Positions 12,184-24,953 of a stretch of 64,000 nt of DNA are shown here, piece by piece; position 1 is the stretch's first letter, and the number at the start of each line of letters is the position of its first letter. This DNA comes from Bufo bufo (Eukaryota; Chordata; Amphibia; Anura; Bufonidae). The translations under genes were made by a program, and so were the position numbers. Where the stretch lies: positions 193,884,559 through 193,948,558 of the forward strand of contig NC_053391.1 of assembly GCF_905171765.1 (NCBI RefSeq), written 5' to 3'. The notes below the pieces were generated by a model. The model saw only the letters and a list, made by a program, of their open reading frames with translations. It was not told the DNA's origin and ran no database searches.

Positions 12184-13581
12184 GCAGGCAGGGTCACAAG
12201 CTATTAATTTACAGAACTCCAGTTAGGGAGTATCCATTTTAAAGCACAGACAAGCCTTACCCAGAACATTTATTGTGTCCTCGTTCCATACAATCCTGGG
12301 TCTCAATGGTATTTTTCGGAGGTGCTAGGAACATAATTAGCTTGTTCTAAGAAAAGATTTGCACGGATTCGTAGAAATGGGATTTGGGGAACGATTTGAC
12401 ACATTAAAATCAATCTCTCATTTTAAAGCATCATAATCCAACTCAATGTGATGTTACCTTTGTATTTCAAGGCAGAAGATAGGGGATGACGAGATAACAT
12501 ATTTCCTGCTTTTCATTTCCTATGGCAGATTGCAATAGACACTCACAATGATCAGAAATTTTAATGTAAAGCTGGAGGTGTTGAATATAGAGATATATGC
12601 ATTGTCGATAAGGCTAATAATAATAATAATAATAATAATAGTGTACAAGTTCTTACCATACTTCTGACTCACGAAAGGGAAGAGATCTAACAGCAAAACC
12701 ACAAAAGTAGAACAAGTTTCTTTCTATGGCTTCCTATGAGAATAATTTAGATTTTTAGTTTAACATGTTTAAAAAATGTTGGTCTTAATTTTGTTTAAAA
12801 ATGCAGCCCCCCCCCCCCCCCCCACACACACAGGAGGTGCCCACTGCAGACAACATCTTTCCATATGCCTTTTTGGGGCAGAATTCATGTCATAGAAGGA
12901 GGTCTCCCACTTGGAACTAACCCTATGAGTTGGCCCATATGAATCGAACCCTGTATTACATGGTCTAACGTTCATTTGTATGGCCAGGAATGACTTTACC
13001 CTACAATTACAGGATGACGTGGCCTCACACATTTAAAGTATTGTATGTGCATGTATGTGGCTTCCTGGTACTCCTCTGATTGCAGATGGGGAAAGACAGA
13101 ATTAGCTATTGGATTTCAACATGCCCAATTGTTTTTGTCTTTGAGAGATGCGCCACTGTTATAGGTGGGTGGCAGTGGTTTACTCCCCATTGAGAACACA
13201 TACATGCTCCACCAAGCATAGCATGCATGTCTACGGTGGGGTCAGGAAAGATAGCTGTTGGCTGAATGTTTCATTTTTCTTGTGTGTGTGGCCAACCTTA
13301 TAAAGCCAGAGCCACGTCGATTAGCTGACTGCTTGGCTGGCTTCTGTTTGCAAAGGAATTGCCTTTGTGAGACATATAAGCACTTACTGCAGATACAGCA
13401 AGTCTCTACATATGAAAACACTGCTCGAAGCTGACAAACCACTCTCTATGTTAGGAACAGGAGCTTCATCAGGTTCCAGTATCTACATTACAAAATGGTT
13501 CCCATTCACTTGTGACCAAAGTAACATCTGATCCTAGTATAGGTAGCGTACAAAGGTAGACTGTAGTCCATACATTACTAC
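11151..13581. other. unique DNA with simple repeats
   Basis: Simple repeats are the only clear features: CT at 11183-11205, GT at 12152-12180, AAT at about 12614-12640 and a C run at about 12807-12823. No paired termini and no recognisable protein. Confidence 0.5.
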
Positions 13582-14095
13582 TAGAGATGAGCGAAGTTAT
13601 GACAAATTTGATAAGGCTACTTCGCCAAATTTCACAAAGAAATTCACTTAATGACGAATTACTAATTTATTCATCATGAAGCGCATTTCTTTGTGTGTAG
13701 TGGGCGCAATGATGGGGAACAGCAATCGTGCCGCCCCTGATCATTGAACCCCTCAGATGAGGCATTCATCACTGATCGCAGCATTTGGGACTAAAATTTA
13801 GGACTTTCAGGGGTTAATCCATAAAAAAAATATTTAAAATAAAAAAAATACTCAACTTATCCATTTGATCGCATAGAGGCCGCCACGGTCATCTTGATTT
13901 AATGCACCGCACAAAATCTCTTGCGGCATATGTCACCATGAGCGAGATTTCACGCATGATCTTCAATCAAGATTTCCGCAGTGGCCTCTTCGCTCGCAAA
14001 TGGAGGGGGTGAGTATGTATTTTTTCCCTGCCATTTCAGGGAAAATTGATTAGTTACCGCGAAGTGTGAGGGAATTCGGCTTTGTGGCGAATGAA
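13582..14095. repeat. hAT-like MITE, right end lost
   Basis: Begins TAGAGATGAGCGAAG and shares the interior (GGGCGCAATGA, ATCATTG/TTGAACCCCTCAGATG, CTTCAATCAAGAT) with the element at 40399-41665. The right part stops at GGCGAATG without the expected TTCGCTCATCTCTA-type end, so it is truncated. Confidence 0.55.
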
Positions 14096-14272
14096 ATACC
14101 CAGATGAAAGACCCATACAATACCCACCTAATACTGACTTTGAGTGCTCAAATGACATGATTGTAGAGAGTTCATACAGCAGTGTTACTGCACATAATAT
14201 ATTACAGTGCATAAATAATGACACCATGTACTGGCAAAGTATAAGAGTCATGGGATTATCAAATGTACATTA

Positions 14273-14793
14273 GGCTACTTTCACACTTGCGGCAGTGTGA
14301 TCCGGCGGGCAGTTCCGTAGTCAGAACTGCCCGCCGGATCTGCCGATCTGCATGTGACTGAAAGCATTTATGAGACGCATTCGGATGCGGATTCGTTCCA
14401 CAAATGCATTGCAAGAACGGATCCGTCTCTCCGCTTGTCATGCGGACAGACGGATCCGTCTTGTATCTTTTCTCACATTTTTACCGGATCCAGCATTCCG
14501 GCACTTTGAATGCCGGATCCGGCACTAATACAATCCTATGGGAAAGAATGCCGGATTCGGCATTCAGGCAAGTCTTCAGTTTTTTTCGCCGGTGATAAAA
14601 CCGTAGCATGCTACGGTTTTATCTTTTGCCTGATCAGTCAAAATGACTGAACTGAAGACATCCTGATGCATCCTGAACGGATTATTCTCCATTCAGAATG
14701 CATGGGGATATACCTGATCAGTTCTTTTCCGGTATAGGGCCCCTGTGACGGAACTCTATGCCGGAAATAAAAATACCTAGTGTGAAAGTACCC
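14273..14793. repeat. PIF/Harbinger-like MITE (TTA target)
   Basis: Inverted ends GGCTACTTTCACACTTGC and CTAGTGTGAAAGTACCC, flanked by TTA at 14270-14272 and 14794-14796. The interior is dominated by CCGGATC-type palindromic words. Same family as 17762-18377, 37395-37816 and 41772-42240. Confidence 0.75.
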
Positions 14794-14796
14794 TTA

Positions 14797-17758
14797 TACA
14801 TAACTTGGGCACTATTTAAATCTAAACTAAAAAGCTGTAGGAGCCAAACAAATTTGAATGCTTGGGAATGTTTTTCCTTCTCTCTTCATTCCTTTTTTTT
14901 TTTTTGGTGAAATGAATATGAATGAAGGAATTCCTAATACTAATAATGAGAAGGAGACCCAAAAGAATGAATGTTCAGTAGGTGGCATGAATGAATATAC
15001 AGTATACACAGGAAAAACATAGATATGTAGGTCTGCTTTACACCTATATTTTGGCCCATATAATGGTGCACATCATTAATCAATTTGGTACACCAGTTGT
15101 TTCTAGACATTTTTCAAAACTGTCTACTGAAATGTAAAAAAGGTTTGAAACAGATAATAAATCTGGAAAACCCTGTGCATGCCAGTTATTGCATTTGTAC
15201 AGAATTCTGGCACATTTTGCTTTTTAAGAGTACATTCACACATTTAGAAATTGCAGTGTTGAGGTGGTTATATTCCCTTGTCAAATTCCAAGTCTTTGGA
15301 AAGTTGGATCTTGACTCAGAGGTGGCGCTGGTGAGATGGTTCTCTTTCTTAGAAGATATTTCTTTGCAAAGGGTAGAATCCACAATGAAAATCTGCAGCA
15401 TCAATTGACATGCTGCAGATTTGTACCACAAGCCGTTTTCTGCTATAATTTTTTTTCTGCAGTGTGTGGATGAGAACTGCTAAAACTTATTCACTTCAAG
15501 GAGATTTTTTAGGAGTTTTTAGGTCTAAAATGGTTCAAGAATCTCCTTAACGCTAGAACTAGTTTTACTGTACATTGGGGTAACATGTCAGTAATTTTTG
15601 ACTGAGAAAGTCAGGGACAACTTGCATGTTTGTATCTATCTGCACCAGTTTGCAAAACCCTCCATGCCTCATGCCTCTGTGTACATTAACAGACATTTCT
15701 CCTCAATTTTTTTTATATTTCTTTGTCCCTGCCTTTCTTTAGCACAATCCATAGTTTTAACTAGAATAGCAGGGCCCTTTTAGATGAAAAGTGTTTTCTT
15801 TGGGTACCGTCCGAATTTAGAATGGATGGTACACAGACCGATCACTAACCCTTTCAACTGAATTGATAGATGAGTGATCATCTGCATGGGCAAATGAGAA
15901 AATTGCAGCATGACACAAGACTCTATCCATCTGTGGTACATTTTAAGACAAGCCTGAGTTTACAACCAGAACATGGACAAGTTTCCTATTGAACATCTGA
16001 AAGGGATGCCTTATAGAGTTAAGATTAACTTTTTTATCTGCTGCATCACTCAGTTTACTCCTGACCTTTTATGCATTGATCTCCTGATTACTCTATGGGG
16101 TTCTGTGTTTTTTTTTATACTGTTTTCATGCTTAGACACCTACGTTCCACGTGTAACACAAACATTTGTTTGGGGGGTGATGGTTGTTATTTATATCCAT
16201 GTGTTGATTGTTCCCACCTGCACATTACAAGGATTTGCGCTACTGGATTCTACTTGCTCTTGGGATACTCAGCAGCATGTTGTATGTGTAGGACTACAGG
16301 TTCCAGCTGTGCAATGACACTGTTAATACACACAGGTTCTTCCCCCTACCTGTTGTGCAATGCTCTGCAGAACTCCTCTGTCAGTTCCTGTGCCCAGCAT
16401 TTGTCTCCTCACTGCCTGCAGCTACTCAGTAAAGCCTTCATCCCTGAGTCTGTGCAGCTGAAGGGGTTAAGAATTCAGGGAGAGAGCAGACAGCAGCAGA
16501 CGGCAGTGAAGGATTGCATGGCCAGGACAGTGACATCATCAGAGCAGGGAGAGAAGCTGACATCACAGGTCATGTGACCCTCAGTGAAATCTGAGAAAGG
16601 AGCAACTACAGATGCAGTAAGTGCATGGTAAAGCTGTTACATTTAATTAGTTAGAAACATACAAAGAACAAAATAAATAACTCAGATAACCCCATTAAAT
16701 ATAAATACAACCTGCACTGCAATGTATTAAAAGGACTGCAGGGCTAAACATACTACAGATGGTCCAAGCCTATATTCCATAATATGTTAACACCAGGGTA
16801 GGACATTTCTCATTAAATACCTGAATAATTAATATTAGAGCTTTCACTCACGATATATTAATTGAAATGCAGCTCAACACAGCAGCAGAAATGAAGCTCG
16901 TATACATTTAATGAAGAGTGAAGCTAGGGTTGATTATCTTGTCTAGTTCTTCACTCTTTTAACACTGCAAAGGCAACCATTTCCTGAATACAACTAGTCA
17001 AGTTTGCTTTTCAGACTTCCATGGCTGTGATACTTAAGAAAACAGCTCACCTTTAGAAAACAGTGCCATAGACGTGCAATAAATTCCCTGTATAAATATT
17101 AGACCTTCGATACCCTGTCAAAAATGTACCAACGTACATTGGTTACTTCTGAAAGGGGTATTCCGGTTGTAGCAAGCTATGCCTTATCCACAGAATAGTA
17201 GGTGGGAATTCTACCACTCACAAAAATTGGACGTTTATAGCCTCAAAACTTCACATCTAATAGCTTCATTCATACCAATTGCAATCAGCATCTTACCTCC
17301 ATAAGATCCTTGATCTCATGTTGATTGTGGTAAAAATACAGTATTATGTTAATTGCATAAGTTACCAGTATTTAATGCCAGAGATTTTTTGTACAAGTCA
17401 TTCCGAGAAAGCCAGTCAGATGACTAAGGAAATGCCTTCAATAAAAAATGCAAGTCCAGTTGTTCTAATTTATTGCTAATGATATATGGATAATTTGTTT
17501 TCTCCTTGTCAATAATGTCCATAGACTAATCAAACAGTAACTTTGGATATAATGGTAGGGCCTAATAGCTAGATTCAACTCGGACATTCCTGTTTACTAT
17601 AAAACTGGGTTAGTGGTCGCCATTAATTTCAGACTTCTGCTTTTTTCCAGTGGCAATCTAACACCTGTAATTGGGCTACAGCATAGTCTAAGGGTACTGC
17701 CACACATTCAGGTTTTTGATGCCCAAATAAAGTGTGGATAATGAAAAAAGTGAAAGGA
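14797..17758. other. no gene supported
   Basis: About 3 kb without recognisable coding sequence or paired repeats. Plus-strand DNA at about 16250-16618 is richer in G+C and ends in a donor-like GCA|GTAAGTG, so it could be an untranslated leader or a diverged repeat. No protein similarity supports either. Confidence 0.4.
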
Positions 17759-17761
17759 TTA

Positions 17762-18377
17762 GGCTACTTTCACACTGGCGTTTCTGGGTCCGCTTGTGAG
17801 ATCCGTTTCAGGACTCTCACAAGCGGTCCAAAATGGATCAGTTCAGCCCCAATGCATTCTGAATGGATAAGAATCCATTCAGAATGCATCAATTTGGCTG
17901 CGTTTGGTCTCCGTTGCGTTCTTTAGGCGGTCACTAAAATGCTTGCAGCATTTTGGTGTCCACCTGCCTATGCGAAGCCAAATGGATCCGTTCTGACTTA
18001 GGCCTCATGCACACGACCGTTCCGTTTTTTTGCTGTCCGCAAACCCAGGATCTGCAAAAAACGGAAGCCGTCCGTGTGCCTTCCGCAATTTGCGGAACAG
18101 AACGGGCGGCCCATTGTAGAAATGCCTATTCTTTTCTGCAAAACGGACAAGAATAGGACATGTATTTTTTTTGCGGGGCCTCGGAACGGAGCAACGGATG
18201 CGGACAGCACCCGAACAACGGTCGTGTGCATGAGGCCTTACAATGTAAGTCAATGGGGACAGATCCTTTTTTCACTGACACAATATGGTGCAATTGAAAA
18301 CGGATCTGTCCCCCATTGACTTTCAATGTAAGTCAAGACAGATCCGTTTTGACTTAGACGCCAGTGTGAAAGTAGCC
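17762..18377. repeat. PIF/Harbinger-like MITE with a second MITE nested inside
   Basis: Outer ends GGCTACTTTCACACTGGCG and GCCAGTGTGAAAGTAGCC, with TTA at 17759-17761 and 18378-18380. The interior is interrupted by a related element at 18001-18237. Confidence 0.75.
18001..18237. repeat. nested Harbinger-like MITE
   Basis: Ends GGCCTCATGCACACGACCG and CGGTCGTGTGCATGAGGCC are perfect 19-bp inverted repeats, flanked by TTA (17998-18000, 18238-18240). It lies inside the older MITE 17762-18377, giving a relative age order. Confidence 0.8.
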
Positions 18378-18380
18378 TTA

Positions 18381-18975
18381 AGTACAAGTACTACTTCTCC
18401 TTTTTTTTATCCACTTTTGGTTTTGGCTTCAAAAACTGCATTAAACAAAACCTGAATGTGTAGTAACAACCTAAATGCAGGCATAAGCTGATGATGTAAT
18501 TGATGAATGTCCATCTGCCATCTCCATTCAGCAGCAATGGGTTGGGAGAAAAGCTGCTGGGGGTCAGAGGTTGAGTATAATTTTATTTTTATTTTTAACA
18601 TACCAACATATAATTACTGTATATTAAAAAGAAAAATGACCGTACTGTCAGTGGACTAAATAGTTGCTTCAGTGGACTAAATAGTTGCTTCAAAGTTATA
18701 TAACTGACCAAAAAAAGTCTATAAGAGACTCAATTAGCAGAGTGGCACAGTATTTTTTTTATCTATAGAGTCTCAGCAAGTGTCATTGAGCCCCAAAACC
18801 AGGGGTTCTCTGACACCAAACCCCAGGGAGACCCAGGGCCATTAGCACCATATGCCAGCCAGATCCTTCTTGTTAACTCTTGTCAGGTCCTTCTACAGAG
18901 CCAGCTGCTCTCCTCCTCTTCCTATATTTTTCGTCACACCTCACTCCTGACCCCTCTTGCAACATATTATAATAT
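18381..18975. other. no gene recognised
   Basis: AT-rich DNA. A 21-bp unit (AGTGGACTAAATAGTTGCTTC-like) is repeated twice in tandem at about 18650-18692. No coding sequence is supported. Confidence 0.4.
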
Positions 18976-18978
18976 TTT

Positions 18979-19040
18979 GAGAAATAAGAAATATCGCAGC
19001 CGGCACTGCCACACGTGTCTGTATGATCACTTACATTACC
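18979..19040 (-). repeat. inverted copy of Penelope-like element leader
   Basis: About 60 bases (AGAAATAAGAAATATCGC ... TGTATGATCACTTA) are the reverse complement, with few mismatches, of 21033-21092 just upstream of the Penelope-like frames. This is an inverted terminal duplication of the retroelement, now separated from its partner by the 1.9-kb element 19072-21014. Confidence 0.65.
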
Positions 19041-19071
19041 AGCAGAGCACCACCTTGAAGCTACTGAGTTA

Positions 19072-21014
19072 GGCCTCCTGCACACGACCGTTGTGTGCAC
19101 CCGTGGCCGTTGTGCCATTTTCCGTTTTTTTTCGCGGACCCATTGACTTTCAATGGGTCCGTGGAAAAATCGGAAAATGCACCATTTTGCAGCCGCTTCC
19201 GTGATCCGCGTTTCCTGTCCGTCAAAAAAATAGGACCTGTCCTATTTTTTTGACGGACAACGGTTCAAGGACCCATTCAAGTCAATGGGTCCGTGAAAGA
19301 ACACGGATGCACACAAGATTGGCATCTGCGTCCGTGATCCGTGGCCGTAGGTTACTTTCATACAGACGGATCCGAAGATCGTGAAAACTCAGAACCGACA
19401 GTATATTCTAACACAGAGGCGTTCCCATAGTGATGGGGACGCTTTTAGTTAGAATATACTACGAACTGTGTACATGACTGCCCCCTGCTGCCTGGCAGCA
19501 GGGGTTAATTGTGCATATCATAGCCCCCTATAGGAGATCAGGGGCTGCCAGGCAGGAGGGGGCAGACCCCCCCTCCCTCCCCAGTTTTAATTTCATTGGT
19601 GGCCAGTGCGGCCCCCCTGGCCCCCCCCCCCTCCCTCTATTGTATTAATTTCATTGGTGGCCAGTGCGCGGCCCCCCCGGCCCCCCCTCCCTCCCTCTAT
19701 TGTATTATCATTGGTGGCCAGTGTGCGCCCCCCCGGCCCCCCCTCTATTGTTTTAATATAATTGGTGGCCAGTGTGCGCCCCCCGGCCCCCCCTCTATTG
19801 TTTTAATATCATTGGTGGCCAGTGTGCGGCCTCCCCTCCCCCCCCGATCATTGGTGGCAGCGGAGAGTTCCGATCAGAGTCCCAGTTTAATCGCTGGGGC
19901 TCCGATCGGTAACCATGGCAACCAGGACACTACTGTAGTCCTGGTTGCCATGGTTACTTAGCAATATTAGAAGCATCATACTTACCTGCTGCGCTGTCTG
20001 TGATCGGCCGGGAGCTCCTCCTACTGGTAAGTGACAGATCATTAAGCAATGCGCCGCACAGACCTGTCACTTACCAGTAGGAGGAGCTCCCGGCCGGTCA
20101 CAGACAGCGCAGCATGTAAGTATGATGCTTCTAATATTGCTAAGTAACCATGGCAACCAGGACTACAGTAGTGTCCTGGTTGCCATGGTTACCGATCGGA
20201 ACCCCAGCGATTAAACTGGGACTCCGATCGGAACTCTCCGCTGCCACCAATGATCGAGGGGGGGGGGAAGAGGGGAGGCCGCACACTGGCTACCAATGAT
20301 AATAAAACAATAGAGGGGGCGGGGGGGGGGGCGCACATTGGCCACCAATGATATTCAAACTGGGGAGGGAGAGGAGTCTGCACCCTGCTGCCTGGCAGCC
20401 CCTGATCTCTTACAGGGGGCTATGATAAGCACAATTAACCCCTTCAGGTGCGGCACCTGAGGGGTTAATTGTGCTGATCACAGCCCCCTGTAAGAGATCA
20501 GGTGCTGCCAGGCAGCAGGGGGCAGTCATGTACACAGTTCGTAGGATATTCTAACTTGAAGCGTCCCCATCACCATGGGAACGCCTCTGTGTTAGAATAT
20601 ACTGTCGGATATGAGTTTCACGATCTAACTCAAATCCGATGGTATATTCTAACATAGAGGCGTTCCCATGGTGATGGGGACGCTTCAAGTTAAAATATAC
20701 CATCGGATTGGAGAAAACTCCGATCCTATGGTATATTAACTCCTGACTTTACATTGAAAGTCAATGGGGGACGGATCCGTTTGCAATTGCACCATATTGT
20801 CAAACGGATCCGTCCCCATTGACTTGCATTGTAAGTCAGGACGGATCCGTTTTGCTCCGCACGGCCAGGCGGACACCAAAACGACTATTTTTTCATGTCC
20901 GTGGATCCTCCAAAAATCAAGGAAGACCCACGGACGAAAAAACGGTCACGGATCACGGACCAACGGAACCCCGTTTTGCGGACCGTGAAAAAATACTGTC
21001 GTGTGCAGGAGGCC
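19072..21014. mobile_element. large Harbinger-like foldback element
   Basis: Ends GGCCTCCTGCACACGACCG and GTCGTGTGCAGGAGGCC, flanked by TTA at 19069-19071 and 21015-21017. Nearly the whole 1.9 kb folds back around about 20045. The two arms carry matching blocks: CTAACACAGAGGCGTTCCC, GGCTGCCAGGCAG and ATGGCAACCAGGAC. A C-rich minisatellite of about 50-60 bp units with ATTGGTGGCCAGTG occupies 19590-19850, with a shortened inverted counterpart at 20235-20360. No transposase. It uses the same TTA target and end style as the small MITE at 18001. Confidence 0.7.
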
Positions 21015-21103
21015 TTAGTGCGATAAAGTGATTTAAGTGATCATACAGACACGTGTGGCAGTGCCAGCTGCAATAATTCTTATTTCTCATATTACTTTGG
21101 ATC

Positions 21104-21598
21104 TTGACTTCAGTCAGCCAAAGCACGCTTATCAACATGAGTGTCGAGATCACAATGGACACAATGAATATCACAGCACTAGACTCGAGCGATGCAGCAA
21201 TTAATGAAGGACGTGTGGACGCGAGCGTGTTTTTTACACAGTGTGAAAATGGAGACAGCACACAAATCATGAGCATTAAAACATTGGAATTAAAGGTCTC
21301 GCATCTAGCAGAAAGAGAGATGCGTTTGTTCTGGAGAGTCCACTCTCTCAAGTCGTATGTTGCTCAGAATAGGGTCCCAAGGGGACTCAGGATGTATAAG
21401 GATGTGTCCCAATTTAACGATAATCCTGTTTTTGTGGAGCAATGGCAATCTATTCACCTTGAATACTCCTCCAAATTAATGCAACTTGTTTTGGCACATA
21501 ATGAAAAAGAATATGATAATGTGTTGGCGGAATTGAACAAAGTAAAAAGTGATTTGAAAATGAGACGCACAGAAAATCTATTATTTATAAAAAAGTAG
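21104..21598 (+). CDS. Penelope-like element, N-terminal open frame
   Basis: A 164-codon frame begins just downstream of the inverted leader and ends TAG at 21596. It has no catalytic motif. Its middle (REMRLFWRVHSLKSYV; NRVPRGLRMYK) resembles the conserved N-terminal region preceding the reverse transcriptase of vertebrate Penelope-like elements. The C-terminal third is lysine/glutamate rich and probably helical (LNKVKSDLKMRR). The frame stops where intact relatives would continue, and fragments of the same protein can be followed in other frames to the polymerase at 22368. Start taken at the first ATG; a later one at 21137 is possible. Part of a dead copy, not a host gene. Confidence 0.55.
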   Translation: MTSVSQSTLINMSVEITMDTMNITALDSSDAAINEGRVDASVFFTQCENGDSTQIMSIKTLELKVSHLAEREMRLFWRVHSLKSYVAQNRVPRGLRMYKDVSQFNDNPVFVEQWQSIHLEYSSKLMQLVLAHNEKEYDNVLAELNKVKSDLKMRRTENLLFIKK

Positions 21599-22367
21599 GA
21601 AAAACTTCTAATACCCATACAAGCTGAGATTAAAGAGCAGAAAAAAGATAAATTTTTACGAGATAAAAATGACTTTGATAACAGCCATGTTTTCGATTGC
21701 AAACCTGTCAGAAGATGCTACAATGGGAGGAGCCAACGCAGGAGGAACAAGCGATCGCAAGATTACTGGACATCTGAGTCTGACTCAAGCACATCGGAGA
21801 AACTTAACAGCGCTAGAATAAACATGGATGATGCACAGACAGAGAGTCAAGACATAGCGAGACAGCACCCCCCTTTAGCAGAGGAACTAGGAGGGGGAGG
21901 ACAAGACGCAGGATCCCGCAAGAGCAGGTACAAGAGGAAGCAGGTGGCGTGGAGGCGATACAAGATGTGGGTGAGATACTCCATTACCATTGGGACATAA
22001 TGTGGTGAATTTGACTGACATTATTTTGAACTGTGATTGTCTTTCATTATTATCGAAGGGCCTGAATTATGGATTGGTATCTGAATTTGATGTAGACATG
22101 TTTAAAGCCATAAGGAAATTGAATCTGTTTAAACCTTTTTAGGTAAACAAGTTCAATACGGAAGATAATGCACAAATAGTACCACCCCTACCTATAGGAC
22201 CCTTAGGTTTTCATTTAGGAGATGGGGTGGAGGAGCAGGATGGACAGGTGGTCCTCACGTAATTAGATCTACACAAAAGTGAGGATTTAAAGATACCGGA
22301 ATACATAGAGGAACCTGAGCCCTTCACACAAGGGATCAAATCCACATTTCCCCCCCCCCCCCCTCCC

Positions 22368-23599
22368 TTGTCGGCTGGAGGCAGTTTAGATTTATTCCAA
22401 AAGCAGGTCCTTAAAGAAACCAAAGCTCTGATATATCCGCAGATAAAATCAAATCTCAGTGATGGTGAGAAAAAAGCATTAGAATGGCTTGCAAATTGCA
22501 AGGAGATAATTATCAAACCAGCCTACAAGGGGGGCAATGTGGATGTTTATGTATAAAACTCAGTACATGAGAGAAGCTGACAGGCAACTCAGAGATATGA
22601 ACCCCTATACCCCTCTTGGCTCAGATCCTACCATTAAATATCAACAACAACTTAAAACACTATTGTGGAAGTATGTAGATAGAGGCTTCCTAACCAAGAC
22701 TCTACCCCCAGTTCCCCACTAAACCAGTATGGTATATAGTACCCAAGGTCCACAAATCGGTGATGCATCCACCTGGGCGCCCCATAGTGTCGGGGAGCGG
22801 TTCTTTAACCGAACCCCTTTCCCAATATTTGGATTGGATGTTGAGTCCGGTGTTAAAAGGAGTCCCCTCTTATTTGGAGGACACCACCGACTTTCTGGAA
22901 GCCTTGGGGGAAATTACATGGCAAGGCGGCTTTTATTTAGCCGCTGTGGATGTGGAGAGTCTGTATACTAGGATTCCACAGGAGCTGGGGGTGGAGTCTA
23001 TCCGCAACATTCTACATAAAGTGGGAAGAAGTAAACAACACATTGAGTTTGTGACAGAGTCCCTGTCATTCATTCTGACTCACAATGCGTTTATTTTTAA
23101 TCAGGAATGGTTTAAACAGCTATCAGGAACAGCTATGGGGATACCCATCTCATGCACTTTCACGAATAAATTTTTAGCGATGTTTGAAGAAAGATATATT
23201 TACACTGTTCAGAATCCCTTTATACGATACATCAAAGTCTTTTTAAGGTACATAGACAATATATTTATTGTCTGGACGGGGGAGAAGGATATGTTCAATG
23301 CATTCGTGGATTATTTAAACAACACCAATTATATGAATATGCGGTTCACCAGCACTTTAAGTGAAGATGAGCTGGACTTTCTTGATGTTAAAGTCAGAGT
23401 GAGAGATGGGCAACTATATCCCACTATTTACAGGAAATCTACATCCATGAATGCATTGTTACATTACATGAGCTACCATCCACCACACATTAAAACTGCT
23501 ATCCCATACGGCCAATTTATGCACCTTGCCAGAATCATGAAAGATGACATGATCAAAATAATTTATACCCGTCCACCATGGCAAGGTAATTTAATTTAG
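22368..23599 (+). pseudogene. Penelope-like reverse transcriptase, inactive
   Basis: Broken polymerase of a Penelope-like retroelement, which would copy element RNA at a nicked target. Fragments in order: VLKETKALIYPQIKSNLSDG (22400-22470), YKGGNVDV then a frame break near 22556, and a long frame 22760-23599 with the finger motif GRPIVSGSGSLTEPLS, palm motif A-like AAVDVESLYTRIP, and QLSGTAMGIPISCTF. Palm motif C reads RYIDNIF: the second catalytic aspartate of the usual YIDDIF is replaced by asparagine. A thumb region follows (DELDFLDVKVRV; YRKSTSMNALLHYMSYHP; KTAIPYGQFMHLARI). The frame ends inside a foldback at 23550. No GIY-YIG endonuclease follows. Frameshifts, a lost catalytic residue and truncation show it cannot function. 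Confidence 0.85.
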
Positions 23600-23821
23600 A
23601 CAGAAAGCTATGCTAAATGCTATCTCTTTTGGTGCCAAAAGGCCTCTGACAAATTTATGGAAGGCAAGTTCCACATATATACTGAGCTCACTCTGTATAT
23701 ATGTGGAACCTGCCTTCTGTAAATTTATTGGAGGGCACCATAAGAAGTAGCATTTAGCATAGGTTCCTGTACGAATTTAGATTACCTTGCCGTGGTGGAC
23801 GGGCACAAATTATTTTGATCA
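23550..23821. repeat. foldback element truncating the Penelope-like polymerase
   Basis: Arms TGATCAAAATAATTT and AAATTATTTTGATCA, followed inward by CCCGTCCACCATGGCAAGG and its complement, pair along about 130 bases each way with the centre near 23685. Family not determined. The Penelope-like frame loses similarity at its left edge. Confidence 0.65.
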
Positions 23822-24180
23822 AAATATATTTGCCAAGAATCTCACATTTATTTAATGAGCATAGCATTAGTACGAGTATTTTTTTTGTAGTGAGTATGGC
23901 ATTGGTCTATATGTTTTGTGTTTGCATAGAGCTGTTGCATTGTGTTTGGTTTTGTATTTTCAGCTATGGCAACGTGTACCTGGGCATTGGGATGTGCTGA
24001 CTAATTTAGTTTTTTGCCTAAAAGAGCAAGGGGTCACCACAGATTTCGGCAGTTTTAAAGCAAGTACGGCAATTCATGGTAAACCACGTCAGGTTTGCCA
24101 TGTGGTTCATAACTTGGGAAAGTATATATTCTTGAAACATAAAAGAGTAACTTAACTTTTAATTAAGTTTTTTTGTAAAA
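23822..24180. other. no gene recognised
   Basis: T-rich sequence between two foldbacks. It may be remains of the Penelope-like 3' region, but no motif proves it. Confidence 0.35.
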
Positions 24181-24545
24181 TGGCCTAAATTTCCTAATAA
24201 TACTTTTTGAAATATACTTTATTAATAGATTTTGAATTTCTAATAGAGTTCTTCCTCCCTAAAGTGCACCTTTCCCTGTGTGCTTTAAATTAAATTTTCT
24301 GTAGGCCGCTGACTTCTCAGCGGTGTACAGAGTACGTAGTCTACAATTTATCAATGGGGCAGCAACGCACGGAATATAGGCAGGAGCACACATTGCTGCT
24401 CCTGCCTGTGACCCCCTGAGGTTTACTAAATCGTGGCATAGCACATGGTTACCCCTGCACAGGGAAACGTGCGCTTTAAGGAGGAAATTTAATTAGTAAT
24501 GTATATTGCAAAAAGTATTATTAGGGCATTTAGGACATTTAGGAC
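24181..24545. repeat. foldback MITE
   Basis: The left arm (TGGCCTAAATTTCCTAATAA, then TCTTCCTCCCTAAAGTGCAC) is complementary to the right arm (GTGCGCTTTAAGGAGGAA ... TATTATTAGGGCATTTAGG). A GC-richer hairpin lies at the centre (AGCAGCAATGTGTGCTCC). No coding capacity. Confidence 0.6.
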
Positions 24546-24953
24546 ATTTTCTGGGTACTGTTCACCAATGTGTTTGTAAGATGATTATATGGTAACCTTA
24601 CTAATGTACCTGTTGGTGAAATTCTGCACCATTTTCTGTATTTCATAAAGTACGTTCCATTGTTTGCAAAGTTTTTTGCATTGTCCACAAAGAGGTCTTG
24701 TTCATAAAATGGCTGGTGATGGAGGGTCATGTGACCAGGCCAATCATCTCCATCGGTGCAGTGTGTTTGAATGGAGGAGGCTGAACAATGTATCTGAAGT
24801 GATGTGTCTGGTCAGCAGCCTTCTTATGGACAGGACCTTTATGCAAACAGCACAATAGATTTGCCTAACAAGGGGACACACCATATGAAATTTAGCAAGC
24901 GGCACAGAAAATCAACAAAGCCCATATTTGTAAGTGCCATATAGTCATCTTAC

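Noticed and set aside
19596..19961. 121-codon proline-rich frame
   Set aside because: It lies in the C-rich tandem units of the Harbinger-like foldback, mirrored on the other arm; not a gene.
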